From Marivivens sp. (GTDB lineage Bacteria > Pseudomonadota > Alphaproteobacteria > Rhodobacterales > Rhodobacteraceae): a stretch of 48,493 bases of DNA. The DNA lies in the NCBI GenBank assembly GCA_017643845.1, contig JAEPMR010000018.1, forward strand, positions 1 through 48,493, read 5' to 3'. Below are positions 19,350-27,628 of this stretch, piece by piece (position 1 is the stretch's first letter; every line of letters begins with the position of its first letter). Made by a program: the position numbers and the translations under genes. The notes beneath the pieces were generated by a model. That model was not told the DNA's origin. It saw only the letters and a list, made by a program, of their open reading frames with translations, and did no database searches.

Positions 19350-19736
19350 ATGTCCTACACCATTGACCGCCACATCCCAGATGCCACGCTTGAAGACGTC
19401 GATGCCCGCACCCGCAGCGCACTCGGCGCGCACGGTTTCGGCGTCCTGACCGAGATCGACGTGCAAGCCACGATGAAAAAGAAGATCGACAAGGATATGG
19501 ACGGCTACCGCATCCTTGGGGCCTGCAACCCGTCCATGGCATGGGAAGCCATCGGCATGGAGCCGAAAGTCGGCGCGATGCTGCCCTGCAATGTGATCCT
19601 GCGGGCCGAAAATGGCGGCGTCACTGTCTCCGCCATCGACCCGCAAGCTTCCATGGCCGCAATCGACAATGACGGGTTAAAGGCCGTCGCCGGTCAGGTG
19701 CGGGATATGCTCACCGCCGTGGTCGCCGAGGTCTGA
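19350..19736 (+). CDS. DUF302 family protein
   Basis: The 128-residue soluble protein matches the DUF302 fold throughout: DATLEDVDARTRSALGAHGF with GVLTEIDVQATM, then YRILGACNPSMAWEAIGMEP and GAMLPCNVILRAENGG, ending with MLTAVVAEV. The family is widespread and sometimes found with sulfur- or redox-related genes, but no activity is proven. Here it converges on trxC, a thioredoxin, which may be coincidence. ATG at 19350 has AGGAG 6 nt upstream. Confidence 0.85.
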   Translation: MSYTIDRHIPDATLEDVDARTRSALGAHGFGVLTEIDVQATMKKKIDKDMDGYRILGACNPSMAWEAIGMEPKVGAMLPCNVILRAENGGVTVSAIDPQASMAAIDNDGLKAVAGQVRDMLTAVVAEV

Positions 19737-19755
19737 GGGCAGATTTGGGCGGCGG

Positions 19756-20181
19756 CTACTGCCCCGCCCATTGCACGATCCCCGCCATCGGCATCGCACC
19801 TGCCTGCCGTTTCGCCTCGCGGCCCTTCTCGAACTTCACCATCGTCGGAATGCCGCGAATATTGTAGCTCTGCCCTGCCTTCGGTTCGGCCTCGGTGTTC
19901 ACCTTCACCAGCCGCGCGCGGCCCTTCAACAGCCCCGCCGCTTTGGAGAATTCCGGTGCCATCATCCGGCACGGCCCGCACCACGGCGCCCAGAAATCCA
20001 CCACCAATGGCAGGTCGTCATTGCGCGCCGCTTTCTGAAGCGTCTGGAAGTCGATCTCCACCGCCTTTTCCGAGACAAGCTTCGCCCCGCAAGCCGCACA
20101 TTTCGGTCCCGCGCCCAGCTTGTCCTCCGGCACGCGATTGACTTGCATGCAATCCAGACAGGTGATTTTCAATCCGGCCAT
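19756..20181 (-). CDS. trxC: Thioredoxin 2 with N-terminal zinc ribbon
   Basis: TrxC reduces disulfides in cytosolic proteins and is typically part of the oxidative-stress response. The N-terminal zinc ribbon is seen as CLDC (residues 8-11) and CAAC (28-31). The thioredoxin domain follows with the active site WCGPC in VDFWAPWCGPCRMMAPE, and the cis-Pro loop RGIPTMVKF. Length (141 residues) matches TrxC. ATG at 20181 has GGAGG 8 nt upstream. A sigma-70-like promoter lies just upstream on the same strand (listed separately). Confidence 0.93.
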   Translation of the reverse strand: MAGLKITCLDCMQVNRVPEDKLGAGPKCAACGAKLVSEKAVEIDFQTLQKAARNDDLPLVVDFWAPWCGPCRMMAPEFSKAAGLLKGRARLVKVNTEAEPKAGQSYNIRGIPTMVKFEKGREAKRQAGAMPMAGIVQWAGQ

Positions 20182-20210
20182 TTGGTGCCTCCAAAATACA
20201 TCTTAAAATT

Positions 20211-20239
20211 ATAATATGTAGCCTTACCGCGCGGTTCAA
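20211..20239 (-). promoter_or_regulatory. Sigma-70-like promoter of trxC
   Basis: Reading leftward, TTGAAC (20239-20234) is separated by exactly 17 bp from TATTAT (20216-20211). The predicted start of transcription is near 20204, giving a leader of about 23 nt before the trxC ATG at 20181. The segment around the -10 box is strikingly AT-rich for this genome. Confidence 0.55.
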
Positions 20240-20431
20240 GCCATCATGCAGTTAAAGACAGCGTTACGTCATTCCATGACATTTTCCTTGATTTATTTTG
20301 GCATCGCCCCCATATCCGCCGTGCAAGTTACTCTATCGACCACTGTCTCCTTCTACGGCCCAGTTCTTCGATTAGCACTGACGAGCCGACCCGCTACAAT
20401 TCCGTGAGCGGTTAATTTAAGGAGACTACGG

Positions 20432-20638
20432 ATGGCCAACGGCACCGTAAAATGGTTCAACACCACCAAAGGCTACGGCTTTATCGCCCCTGAAGGCGGC
20501 GCAAAGGACGTATTCGTTCACATTTCCGCCGTCGAGCGCTCCGGCCTCACCGGCCTGCAGGAAGATCAGAAGGTCACCTTCGACATCCAGCCCGGCCGCG
20601 ACGGTCGCGAAGCAGCGATCAACATCGCGCTCGCCTAA
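20432..20638 (+). CDS. cspA: CspA-family cold-shock / RNA chaperone protein
   Basis: The 68-residue product is a single cold-shock domain. It begins ANGTVKWFNTTKGYGFIAPE, which contains the RNP1 motif KGYGFI, and continues with RNP2 VFVHIS. Such proteins bind single-stranded RNA and DNA and melt structure in mRNAs. The ribosome site AAGGAG ends 10 nt before the ATG. The 250-bp gap to trxC is long for this genome, and a small hairpin (CCGCT / AGCGG, about 20389-20409) lies just before the ribosome site, so post-transcriptional control of translation is possible. A strong terminator follows. Confidence 0.93.
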   Translation: MANGTVKWFNTTKGYGFIAPEGGAKDVFVHISAVERSGLTGLQEDQKVTFDIQPGRDGREAAINIALA

Positions 20639-20662
20639 GCCTCTCTGAAGGTTTGAAAATTC

Positions 20663-20691
20663 AAGGCCGCCCGGGAAACCGGGCGGCCTTT
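20663..20691 (+). terminator. Intrinsic terminator between cspA and tesA
   Basis: A 12- to 13-bp perfect stem (AAGGCCGCCCGG and its complement) with a GAAAC-like loop starts about 25 nt after the cspA stop and is followed by TCTC. The opposing tesA gene ends 2 bp beyond it, so it probably acts in both directions; on the minus strand AATTTTC follows the stem. Confidence 0.85.
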
Positions 20692-20692
20692 C

Positions 20693-21400
20693 TCATGGCG
20701 ATTTCGCGCCGGCTTGTGCCACCAGATCGGCCACCACCGGCCCCATATGCGCAACGATCTTTTCCACCCCTTCGGCATTTGGATGAATTCCGTCAGGCTG
20801 CATATATTGCGCCCGCGCCGCGCCCAGATCCTCCTCCGCCTCGGTGAGACCGGCAAAGAAACTCTCGTAATAGAGCGTGTCATACCCTGCAGCCAATTCG
20901 GGATACATCGCGTCAAAATCGGCCTTGTAGTCCGGCCCGTAATTGCTGGTCGCTTTCATTCCCACCAACAGCACCGGAAGCTCCCGCGCCGCTGCCTCGG
21001 CCAGAATGCCATCCAGATTGGCGCGGCTCGCCTCCGGTGGAAGACCGCGCAGAAAATCATTGCCGCCCAGCGCCACAATCATCGCATCCACCTCAGGCGT
21101 CAGGCTCCAGCCGACCCGCGCCAGCCCGCCGGCCGTTGTGTCCCCTGAAACGCCCGCATTGATCACCTCTGCATCAATCCCCTGCGCCTCCAGCCAGCCC
21201 TGCAACTGCGGCACAAAGCCCTCCGCCTGGGGCAACCCGTAGCCCTGCGTCAGGCTGTCACCCAGAGCCACGACCGTCACAGTCTCCGCCCGCGCCACAC
21301 CTGTCAGCACCAAAGCGGCCGCTCCCGCAAACGTGAGGTTGCGTCCCAGCCGCTTCGCCCCATATGTCAGGGCAGTCCGAATGCGTGAAAGGTATGTCAT
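20693..21400 (-). CDS. tesA: Periplasmic SGNH esterase / acyl-CoA thioesterase I
   Basis: TesA is an exported SGNH hydrolase acting as thioesterase, arylesterase and lysophospholipase. A signal peptide (residues 15-38, NLTFAGAAALVLTGVARAE) precedes the catalytic blocks: block I VVALGDSLTQGYG with the nucleophile Ser, block III IVALGGNDFLRGLPPE with the oxyanion Gly and Asn, and block V DGIHPNAEG with the Asp and His. Length (235 residues) is normal. ATG at 21400 is chosen; a ribosome site AGGATCGG lies 5-9 nt upstream, inside the opposing ybbA gene. The start codons of tesA and ybbA overlap in CATG. Divergent tesA / ybbA-ybbP is the same order as in E. coli. Confidence 0.92.
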   Translation of the reverse strand: MTYLSRIRTALTYGAKRLGRNLTFAGAAALVLTGVARAETVTVVALGDSLTQGYGLPQAEGFVPQLQGWLEAQGIDAEVINAGVSGDTTAGGLARVGWSLTPEVDAMIVALGGNDFLRGLPPEASRANLDGILAEAAARELPVLLVGMKATSNYGPDYKADFDAMYPELAAGYDTLYYESFFAGLTEAEEDLGAARAQYMQPDGIHPNAEGVEKIVAHMGPVVADLVAQAGAKSP

Positions 21401-22094
21401 GTCCGATCCTGTCCTGTCCCTGTCCGGTGTGTCGCTCTCATTGATGGGCAATGCCGGTCCGGTCGATATCCTGCATGACATCTCCCTCGACATCGCCGCC
21501 GGTTCCTCGCTTGGTCTTATCGGCCCCAGTGGGTCGGGCAAATCCTCGCTCCTCATGCTCATGGGCGGGCTGGAAACCGCCTCCGCGGGCCGCATCACCG
21601 CCTTGGGGCAGGACATCACCGCCCTCGACGAAGACGCGCTCGCCCGCTTCCGCAGAGGCAATATGGGGGTTGTGTTCCAATCCTTCCACCTCATTCCCAC
21701 CATGACCGCACTGGAAAATGTCGCGACCCCGCTGGAACTCGCCGGCCACAAGGACGCTTTTGAGCGCGCCGAGGCCGAACTGGAGGCCGTCGGTCTGGGT
21801 CAGCGGGCCGGTCACTACCCCGCGCAGCTCTCGGGCGGCGAACAACAGCGCGTCGCGCTGGCCCGCGCCTCCGCACCACGCCCCCGCATCCTGCTGGCGG
21901 ATGAACCGACAGGCAACCTCGACGAAGCGACCGGCAAAGCGATCATGGATCTCCTGTTCGGCCTTCAGGACCGCCACGGTGCCACGCTGATCATGGTCAC
22001 ACACGCGCCCGAACTGGCCGCCCGCTGTGATCGCGTGATCCGCCTCCGTGATGGCCGGATCGAACCGGAAGCGCTGAAAGGGGCCGCCGAATGA
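21399..22094 (+). CDS. ybbA: ABC transporter ATP-binding protein YbbA (LolD-like)
   Basis: This is a 231-residue ATPase of the MacB/LolD type, which powers a FtsX-like permease without moving substrate through a classical channel. Motifs: Walker [12 protein letters not shown]-loop [17 protein letters not shown], signature [14 protein letters not shown] and Walker [14 protein letters not shown]. The start ATG at 21399 has GAAAGG 7 nt upstream, located inside the opposing tesA coding region. It overlaps ybbP by ATGA. In E. coli the YbbAP complex, beside tesA, has been linked to export or detoxification of hydrophobic compounds; the real substrate here is unknown. Confidence 0.92.
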   Translation: MSDPVLSLSGVSLSLMGNAGPVDILHDISLDIAAGSSLGLIGPSGSGKSSLLMLMGGLETASAGRITALGQDITALDEDALARFRRGNMGVVFQSFHLIPTMTALENVATPLELAGHKDAFERAEAELEAVGLGQRAGHYPAQLSGGEQQRVALARASAPRPRILLADEPTGNLDEATGKAIMDLLFGLQDRHGATLIMVTHAPELAARCDRVIRLRDGRIEPEALKGAAE

Positions 22095-24619
22095 GCCTCG
22101 CCCTCGCCACCCGTTTCGCACGGCGCGAACTGCGAGGAGGGTTGCTCGGCTTCCGCGTGTTCCTCGCCTGCCTCGCCCTTGGCGTCGCGGCCATCGCCGC
22201 CGTCGGCACCGTGCAATCCGCCATTCAGGAAGGCCTCCAGCGCGAAGGCGCCTCCATCCTCGGCGGCGATGCCGAGGCCGAGTTCACCTACCGCTTCGCC
22301 CGCGAGGATGAACGCGCTTATCTCGAAAGCATCTCCAATCAACTCTCCGAAACCGTGGATTTCCGCTCCATGGCGGTGGTGGTCCGTGGTGCAACACCCG
22401 AGCGTGCCCTGACCCAGATCCGCGCGGTCGATAGCGCCTACCCGCTGATCGGCAGCGTCACCCTCGACCCGCCCATGGCCTTGCCCGAGGCCCTCGCAGG
22501 CACCGCCACCCATCCCGGCGCGGTGATGGAGCGCGTTCTGGCCGACCGCCTCGCCCTCACCCCCGGCGATATCTTCCGCCTCGGCGCGCAAGAGTTCGTC
22601 TTTTCAGCCACGCTTGAGCGCTACCCCGATAACGCCTCTGCAGGCTTCGGCCTCGGCCCTCGCACCATTGTGCTCACGGCTGATCTCGCCGATTCCGGCC
22701 TGATCGCCGAAGGCACGCTGTTTTCCACCCAATACCGGCTCGACCTGCCCGCCGGTGCCGATCTCGACCAGATCAGCCAGCAAGCCAAAGACCGCTTCAA
22801 GGAAAACGGCCTCCGCTGGCGCGACAGCCGCCGTGGCGCAGGCGGCACCGAGACCTTCATCGAACGGCTCGGCTCCTTCCTCGTGCTGATCGGCCTCTCC
22901 GGCCTTGCGGTGGGCGGTGTTGGCGTTTCTGCCGCCGTCCGCGCCTACCTCGCGGGCAAGACCGGCACCATCGCCACGCTGAAGACCCTCGGCGCGACGC
23001 GTGGCACGATCTTCCTCACCTATTTCCTGCAAATCGGCGCGCTCACGCTCCTCGGCATCGCCCTCGGCGTCGTGCTCGGCGGTGGCATTCCGCTGCTTCT
23101 GGCCCCGCTCATCGAGGAAAGCCTGCCTCTGCCCGCCGATATTCTCCTCTACCCCGCGCCACTGATCGAAGCCGCGCTCTACGGCCTCCTCGCCGCGCTG
23201 ATCTTCACCCTCTGGCCCCTTGCCCGCACCGAAGAGATCCGCGCCGCAGCGCTATTCCGCGAATCCGTCACCGCAGGCCACGGCCTCCCCGCCCCGCGCT
23301 ATCTTATAATGACGCTGGGCCTCGTGATCATGCTCCTTGGCGCGGCGGTCCTCTTTTCCGGCAACCTTCGGCTGACACTCTGGACGGCTGGCGGCATCGC
23401 CGGTGCGCTGGTGATCCTCGCGCTTGCCGCCCGTGCGGCCTCATGGCTCGCCCGCCGCACCACCCGCCTTGCCCGTGGCCGCCCTGCCCTGCGCCTCGCG
23501 CTTGGGGCCATCGGCGCAAACAGGGGCGAAACCACCTCCGTCACCCTGTCCCTCGGCCTCGGCCTCGCCGTGCTCTCCGCCGTGGGCCAGATCGACGGCA
23601 ACCTCCGCACGGCGTTCTCCGAAGAACTGCCCGAGGTCGCGCCCTCCTATTTCTTCATCGACATCCAGCCGAACCAGATCGACGGCTTCCGCTCCCGCCT
23701 CGCCTCCGACCCGCAAGTCTCCAGCTTTGACGCAGCGCCCATGCTGCGCGGTATCATCACCCGCATCAACTACCGCCCCGCAGCGGAAGTGGCCCAAGGT
23801 CACTGGGTCGTGCGCGGCGACCGTGGCGTCACCTACTCCGCAGCCATCCCCGACGGCACCACCATCACCGAAGGCACATGGTGGCCCGAGGATTACACCG
23901 GCCCGCCGCAAATCTCCTTCTCCGATGAAGAAGCCCGCGAAATCGGCCTGCAACTGGGCGATACCGTCACCGTCAACATTCTGGGCCGAGACATCACCGG
24001 CACCGTGACCAGTTTCCGCGAGGTGAATTTCGAGAATGCCGGCATCGGTTTCGTCCTGTCAATGAACCCCGCCGCCCTCGCCGGCGCGCCGCATAGCTGG
24101 ATCTCCACCGTCTACTCCGAACCGGAGGCCGAGGCCGCGATCCTGCGCGATCTGGCGGGCGCCTACCCCAATATCACCGCCATCCGCATTCGCGACGCGA
24201 TAGATCAGGCGCTCGATCTGGTGGGCGACATCTCCACCGCCACCCGCTACGGCGCGCTTGCCACGCTCGTCACCGGCTTTCTTGTGCTGATTGGGGCCGC
24301 CGCCGCAGGCGACCGCGCCCGCACATTCGAGGCCGCCGTGCTGAAAACCCTCGGCGCCGCCCGTGGCCGCATTCTGTGGTCCTTCACCCTGCGTGCCGCC
24401 CTCCTTGGTGCCGCCGCAGGCACCGTCGCGCTGGTCGCAGGGGTGCTCGGCGGCTGGTCCGTCATCACCTTCGTGATGGAGGGCGACTATATCCTGATCT
24501 GGTCCTCCGCGCTCTGGATCATCTTCGGCGGCATTCTGGCAAGCCTGCTCGCAGGCCTCGCCTTCGCGCTGCGTGTGCTTAATGTCCGCCCCGCCCGCAT
24601 CCTGAGGGCACAGGAATGA
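22091..24619 (+). CDS. ybbP: FtsX-family ABC permease YbbP
   Basis: The 842-residue permease has one N-terminal helix (GLLGFRVFLACLALGVAAIA), a large periplasmic domain, then FtsX-type helix sets around residues 250-420 (FLVLIGLSGLAVGGVGVSAA and ILLYPAPLIEAALYGLLAAL), a second periplasmic domain and the C-terminal FtsX domain (ATLVTGFLVLIGAAAAG onward). The motif KTLGATRGTI and its repeat KTLGAARGRI mark the two coupling regions to the ATPase. Together with YbbA it forms a mechanotransmitter-type ABC complex. It is tightly coupled to ybbA (ATGA) and to the next gene (ATGA). Confidence 0.9.
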   Translation: MSLALATRFARRELRGGLLGFRVFLACLALGVAAIAAVGTVQSAIQEGLQREGASILGGDAEAEFTYRFAREDERAYLESISNQLSETVDFRSMAVVVRGATPERALTQIRAVDSAYPLIGSVTLDPPMALPEALAGTATHPGAVMERVLADRLALTPGDIFRLGAQEFVFSATLERYPDNASAGFGLGPRTIVLTADLADSGLIAEGTLFSTQYRLDLPAGADLDQISQQAKDRFKENGLRWRDSRRGAGGTETFIERLGSFLVLIGLSGLAVGGVGVSAAVRAYLAGKTGTIATLKTLGATRGTIFLTYFLQIGALTLLGIALGVVLGGGIPLLLAPLIEESLPLPADILLYPAPLIEAALYGLLAALIFTLWPLARTEEIRAAALFRESVTAGHGLPAPRYLIMTLGLVIMLLGAAVLFSGNLRLTLWTAGGIAGALVILALAARAASWLARRTTRLARGRPALRLALGAIGANRGETTSVTLSLGLGLAVLSAVGQIDGNLRTAFSEELPEVAPSYFFIDIQPNQIDGFRSRLASDPQVSSFDAAPMLRGIITRINYRPAAEVAQGHWVVRGDRGVTYSAAIPDGTTITEGTWWPEDYTGPPQISFSDEEAREIGLQLGDTVTVNILGRDITGTVTSFREVNFENAGIGFVLSMNPAALAGAPHSWISTVYSEPEAEAAILRDLAGAYPNITAIRIRDAIDQALDLVGDISTATRYGALATLVTGFLVLIGAAAAGDRARTFEAAVLKTLGAARGRILWSFTLRAALLGAAAGTVALVAGVLGGWSVITFVMEGDYILIWSSALWIIFGGILASLLAGLAFALRVLNVRPARILRAQE

Positions 24620-25185
24620 GCGCACCCGATCCGCGCTTCTTTGGCTATGGCTCACTGGTCAATCTCGCCACCCATGCCTACCACAATCCCCGCCCCGCGC
24701 AGCTTGCGGGCTGGCGGCGGGTCTGGCGGCACTCCACCTTGCGCGATGTGGCCTTCCTTTCGGTTGAGCGCTGCGCCCAAGGCACGGTGATCGACGGCAT
24801 CGTCGCCGATGTCCCCAATGCCGACTGGGCCGCGCTCGACGAACGCGAATTCGCCTATCTCCGCCGCATCGTCACCGATGCCGTGGCCCACAACGGCCCC
24901 CGCGCCGAAACCGCCGTCTACGAGGTCGACGGCGGCGTGCTCGCCCCGCCCTCCACCGCACATCCGATCCTGCTCAGCTACCTCGATGTGGTGGTGCAGG
25001 GCTTCCTGCGCGTGTTCGGGCCGGACGGCGCCACGCGCTTCTTCGCCACCACTCACGGCTGGGATGCCCCGATCCTCAACGACCGCCCAGCGCCCCGCTA
25101 CCCCCGCGCCCAAACCCTGACGCCCGACGAAACCGCGACAGTCGACGCCGCGCTCTCTCGCCTCCGCGCCACCGTTATCAGCTAG
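24616..25185 (+). CDS. Gamma-glutamylcyclotransferase-like (GGCT/AIG2) protein
   Basis: The 189-residue protein begins with the fold's substrate-binding loop FFGYGSLVN and has the acidic segment DEREFAYLRRIV where the catalytic Glu of GGCT-like enzymes lies. Family members cyclise gamma-glutamyl peptides or amines to 5-oxoproline. The rest is less typical (an FFATTHGWDAPILNDRPAPR region), so the exact substrate is open. It overlaps ybbP by ATGA and is therefore the third gene of the ybbA-ybbP operon, an association that may hint at a gamma-glutamyl or thiol link. A perfect hairpin follows. Confidence 0.8.
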   Translation: MSAPDPRFFGYGSLVNLATHAYHNPRPAQLAGWRRVWRHSTLRDVAFLSVERCAQGTVIDGIVADVPNADWAALDEREFAYLRRIVTDAVAHNGPRAETAVYEVDGGVLAPPSTAHPILLSYLDVVVQGFLRVFGPDGATRFFATTHGWDAPILNDRPAPRYPRAQTLTPDETATVDAALSRLRATVIS

Positions 25186-25191
25186 ACTCAA

Positions 25192-25214
25192 AACGGGCTG
25201 CACCGCAGCCCGTT
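25192..25214. terminator. Perfect 10-bp hairpin between convergent genes
   Basis: AACGGGCTGC (25192-25201) and GCAGCCCGTT (25205-25214) form a perfect stem with a 3-nt loop, 7 nt after the upstream stop. On the minus strand it is followed by TTTGAG. A second GC hairpin (CCGCCC 25225-25230 / GGGCGG 25235-25240) lies just beyond. The pair likely ends the ybbA operon and gltX transcription; no other feature is visible in this 160-bp gap. Confidence 0.6.
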
Positions 25215-25345
25215 CGCGCTTGCCCCGCCCCCAAGGGCGGGCGCGAAACGTCGAACCGTCACTCTGTTTGAAACGCGCAGCCCAAAGCCCACCGCCAAGC
25301 CAAATGGCACCGCGCCCACCCTCGTGGCAGGCGCGAGCCCTCCAC

Positions 25346-26665
25346 TTAGACGCGCGGCTTGACCTGCATCAGCGCCAGCACATCCGCCATTTCCGGCCCG
25401 CGATCACGCCCCGTTACCGCGCGGCGCAGCGGCATGAACAGCCCCTTCCCCTTGCGGCCGGTGGCCTCTTTCACGGCAGCGGTCCACGCGCCCCAGCTCT
25501 CGGCGGTGTAGGGCGGCTCACCCAGCATCGACAGCGCCTGCGCCACGAACTCCGCGTCCTCGTCCTCCACGCGGCCGCTCTCGCCCTTGGCAAACACATC
25601 CCACCACGGGCCCAGATCGGCCAGCACGTCGATATTCTCGCGTACCACGTTCCAGAACGGCTCGGCCACGGCCTCCGGCACACCGGCCGCCGCCACATGC
25701 TCCGCCACTGCCGCATAGGGCAGCCCCGCCAGATAACGCGCTGTCAGCGGCTCCAGATCGGCGGCATCGAATTTCGTCGGCGCAGAGCCGAACTTGCCAA
25801 TGTCGAACCCGTCCACAACCTCGTCAATGCTGCCCCGCAGCTCCACCGGATCGCTCGACCCAAGCCGCGCCATCAGCGACAGGATCGCCATCGGCTGAAT
25901 TCCCTTCTCGCGAAGATCGCGCAGCGCAAGCGTGCCCAGCCGCTTCGACAGCGCCTCCCCCTGCGGTCCAGTCAGCAGCGAGTGATGCGCAAAGCGCGGC
26001 ACCGTGCCGCCCAGCGCCTGAATGATCTGGATCTGTGTCGCGGTGTTGGTCACATGGTCAGAGCCGCGCACCACATCCGTGATGCCCATCTCCGTGTCAT
26101 CCACAACCGATGCCATCGTATAGAGGATCTGCCCGCTTTCCTTGATCAGCACCGGGTCAGAGACACTCGCCGCATCAATGCTGATCGGGCCGAGGATACC
26201 ATCCTCCCACTCGATCCGCTCCTGATCCAGCTTGAACCGCCAATGCGAGCCCCGCTCCGCGCGCAGCTGATCCTTCTCCGCTTCCGACAGCGCCAGCGCG
26301 GCACGGTCATAAACCGGCGGCTTGCCCATATTCAGCTGCTTCTTGCGCTTCAGGTCCAGCTCGCCCGGCGTCTCGAAACACTCGTAAAGCCGCCCCATCT
26401 CGATCAGCTTCTGCTTGGCCGCCTCATAACGGTCCAGCCGTGCCGACTGCCGCTCGATCCGGTCCCACGAAATCCCCAGCCAAGTGAGGTCGTCCTTGAC
26501 GCCCTCGACATATTCCTCCTTCGACCGTTCCTGATCGGTATCGTCGATCCGCAGGATGAAGGTGCCGCCCTGCTGTCGTGCGATCGCATAGTTGAACAGC
26601 GCAGCGCGCAGGTTGCCGATATGCAGCCATCCTGTGGGCGAAGGGGCAAAGCGGGTCGTGGTCAT
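25346..26665 (-). CDS. gltX: Glutamyl-tRNA synthetase
   Basis: Class I GltX charges tRNA-Glu, and in alphaproteobacteria usually also tRNA-Gln for later amidation. The HIGH element is in RFAPSPTGWLHIGNLRAALF at residues 5-24. The KMSKS-like motif is EALSKRLGTLALRDL near residue 240. The rest follows the discriminating Rossmann core (TFILRIDDTDQERSKEEYVE). At 439 residues it is the short alphaproteobacterial form; many members have two gltX paralogues, and this window does not tell which this is. ATG at 26665 has AGGAGG 9 nt upstream. It diverges from the small metallopeptidase gene. Confidence 0.93.
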   Translation of the reverse strand: MTTTRFAPSPTGWLHIGNLRAALFNYAIARQQGGTFILRIDDTDQERSKEEYVEGVKDDLTWLGISWDRIERQSARLDRYEAAKQKLIEMGRLYECFETPGELDLKRKKQLNMGKPPVYDRAALALSEAEKDQLRAERGSHWRFKLDQERIEWEDGILGPISIDAASVSDPVLIKESGQILYTMASVVDDTEMGITDVVRGSDHVTNTATQIQIIQALGGTVPRFAHHSLLTGPQGEALSKRLGTLALRDLREKGIQPMAILSLMARLGSSDPVELRGSIDEVVDGFDIGKFGSAPTKFDAADLEPLTARYLAGLPYAAVAEHVAAAGVPEAVAEPFWNVVRENIDVLADLGPWWDVFAKGESGRVEDEDAEFVAQALSMLGEPPYTAESWGAWTAAVKEATGRKGKGLFMPLRRAVTGRDRGPEMADVLALMQVKPRV

Positions 26666-26731
26666 GGATTTGGCCTCCTGGTTCGGGCTCTGCCTCTTTC
26701 ACAACCGCCCGCAATTGTCCATATCATCTCC

Positions 26732-27127
26732 ATGGACCACACCGCCCCCACCTGCGACGACATCGAAGAGATCGCCCGCACCACCGTCGCCTCTCTGCCG
26801 GAAGCCTTCCGCGCGGGTGCCGCAGACGTGGCGCTGCGCGTGACAGACTTCCCGCCCGAAGACATCCTGCGCGACATGGAAGAGAGCGACCCTTTCGCGC
26901 TCACAGGTCTCTACGACGGCGTGCCGCTCACCATGAAATCCGTGATGGACGTGCCCACCGCCCCCGACACCGTCTGGCTCTTCCGCCGCCCGCTGCTCGA
27001 CGAATGGGCCGAACGCGGCGACGTGACCTTCAGAGCCCTCGTCACCCACGTCACCATCCACGAATTCGCCCACCACTTCGGCTGGTCTGACGCCGACATC
27101 GCCACCATCGACCGCTGGTGGGAGTAG
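26732..27127 (+). CDS. Small zincin-like metallopeptidase-fold protein (DUF1025/COG3824)
   Basis: The 131-residue soluble protein has a zinc-binding HExxH: His110-Glu-Phe-Ala-His114 followed by HFGWSD with Asp120 as a likely third ligand. Upstream are YDGVPLTMKSVMD and the strand-turn DTVWLFRRPLLDEW, which match the one-domain minimal zincins of COG3824. Proteolytic activity has not been shown for the family. ATG at 26732 is the only sensible start, but its ribosome site is weak. It lies 66 bp from the divergent gltX start. Confidence 0.85.
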   Translation: MDHTAPTCDDIEEIARTTVASLPEAFRAGAADVALRVTDFPPEDILRDMEESDPFALTGLYDGVPLTMKSVMDVPTAPDTVWLFRRPLLDEWAERGDVTFRALVTHVTIHEFAHHFGWSDADIATIDRWWE

Positions 27128-27130
27128 CCG

Positions 27131-27598
27131 CTACGCCGGCCGCACCTCCCAGCGCGTTCCCAGATCAACCAGCCCCGCGCGGATCAGTTCGCGCAGCACT
27201 GTCTCGTCCACATCCGCCAGTTTGTTGATATAGAGGCAGCTCTTGCCCTTCTTCCACTTCCCCAAACGGTCAAGGATCGGGCCGAAATCCGTGTAGCCGG
27301 GCAGAATGTAGATCACCTGATTGGCCTTGCGCGGCGCGAATCCGGTGGCGAGGAAATCGCCCTCCCGCCCGCTCTCATAGCGGTAGTGATACCGCCCGAA
27401 ACCGATGATCGAGCCGCCCCACATCGTCGGGGCAAATCCCGTCACCTCTTCGAAAATCCGCACCAGCCGTTCCGCATCCGCCCGCCGCACAGGATGCTCG
27501 ATTGCCGCGATATAGGCATCCACATCCGCATTCGTCGCTTGTGTCTTGTTCTCCGCCACGCGCTGTCTCAGCTCCCCAACCACCTCGGTCGGGTTCAC
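27131..27598 (-). CDS. DUF1801 family protein
   Basis: The 155-residue protein fits the DUF1801/YdhG-like fold: ADVDAYIAAIEHPVRRADAE with RLVRIFEEVTG, then MWGGSIIGFGRYHYRYESGR and FLATGFAPRKANQVIYILPG, ending LGKWKKGKSCLYINKLADVD. Function is unknown; related domains have been compared with iron-binding frataxin-like folds, which I cannot confirm here. The start is a GTG at 27598 with only a weak ribosome site. It ends 3 bp from the opposing metallopeptidase stop. Confidence 0.75.
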   Translation of the reverse strand: MNPTEVVGELRQRVAENKTQATNADVDAYIAAIEHPVRRADAERLVRIFEEVTGFAPTMWGGSIIGFGRYHYRYESGREGDFLATGFAPRKANQVIYILPGYTDFGPILDRLGKWKKGKSCLYINKLADVDETVLRELIRAGLVDLGTRWEVRPA

Positions 27599-27628
27599 CC
27601 TAGCACAGGTTTCGGAAATGCGCAGGCG

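Noticed and set aside
21401..21751. N-terminal extension of tesA by 117 codons
   Set aside because: It is antisense to ybbA and would bury the signal peptide inside the protein.
25220..27127. A long rightward open frame of about 635 codons before the metallopeptidase
   Set aside because: Its first 500 codons are antisense to gltX, which is clearly real. Only the part from ATG 26732 is coding.
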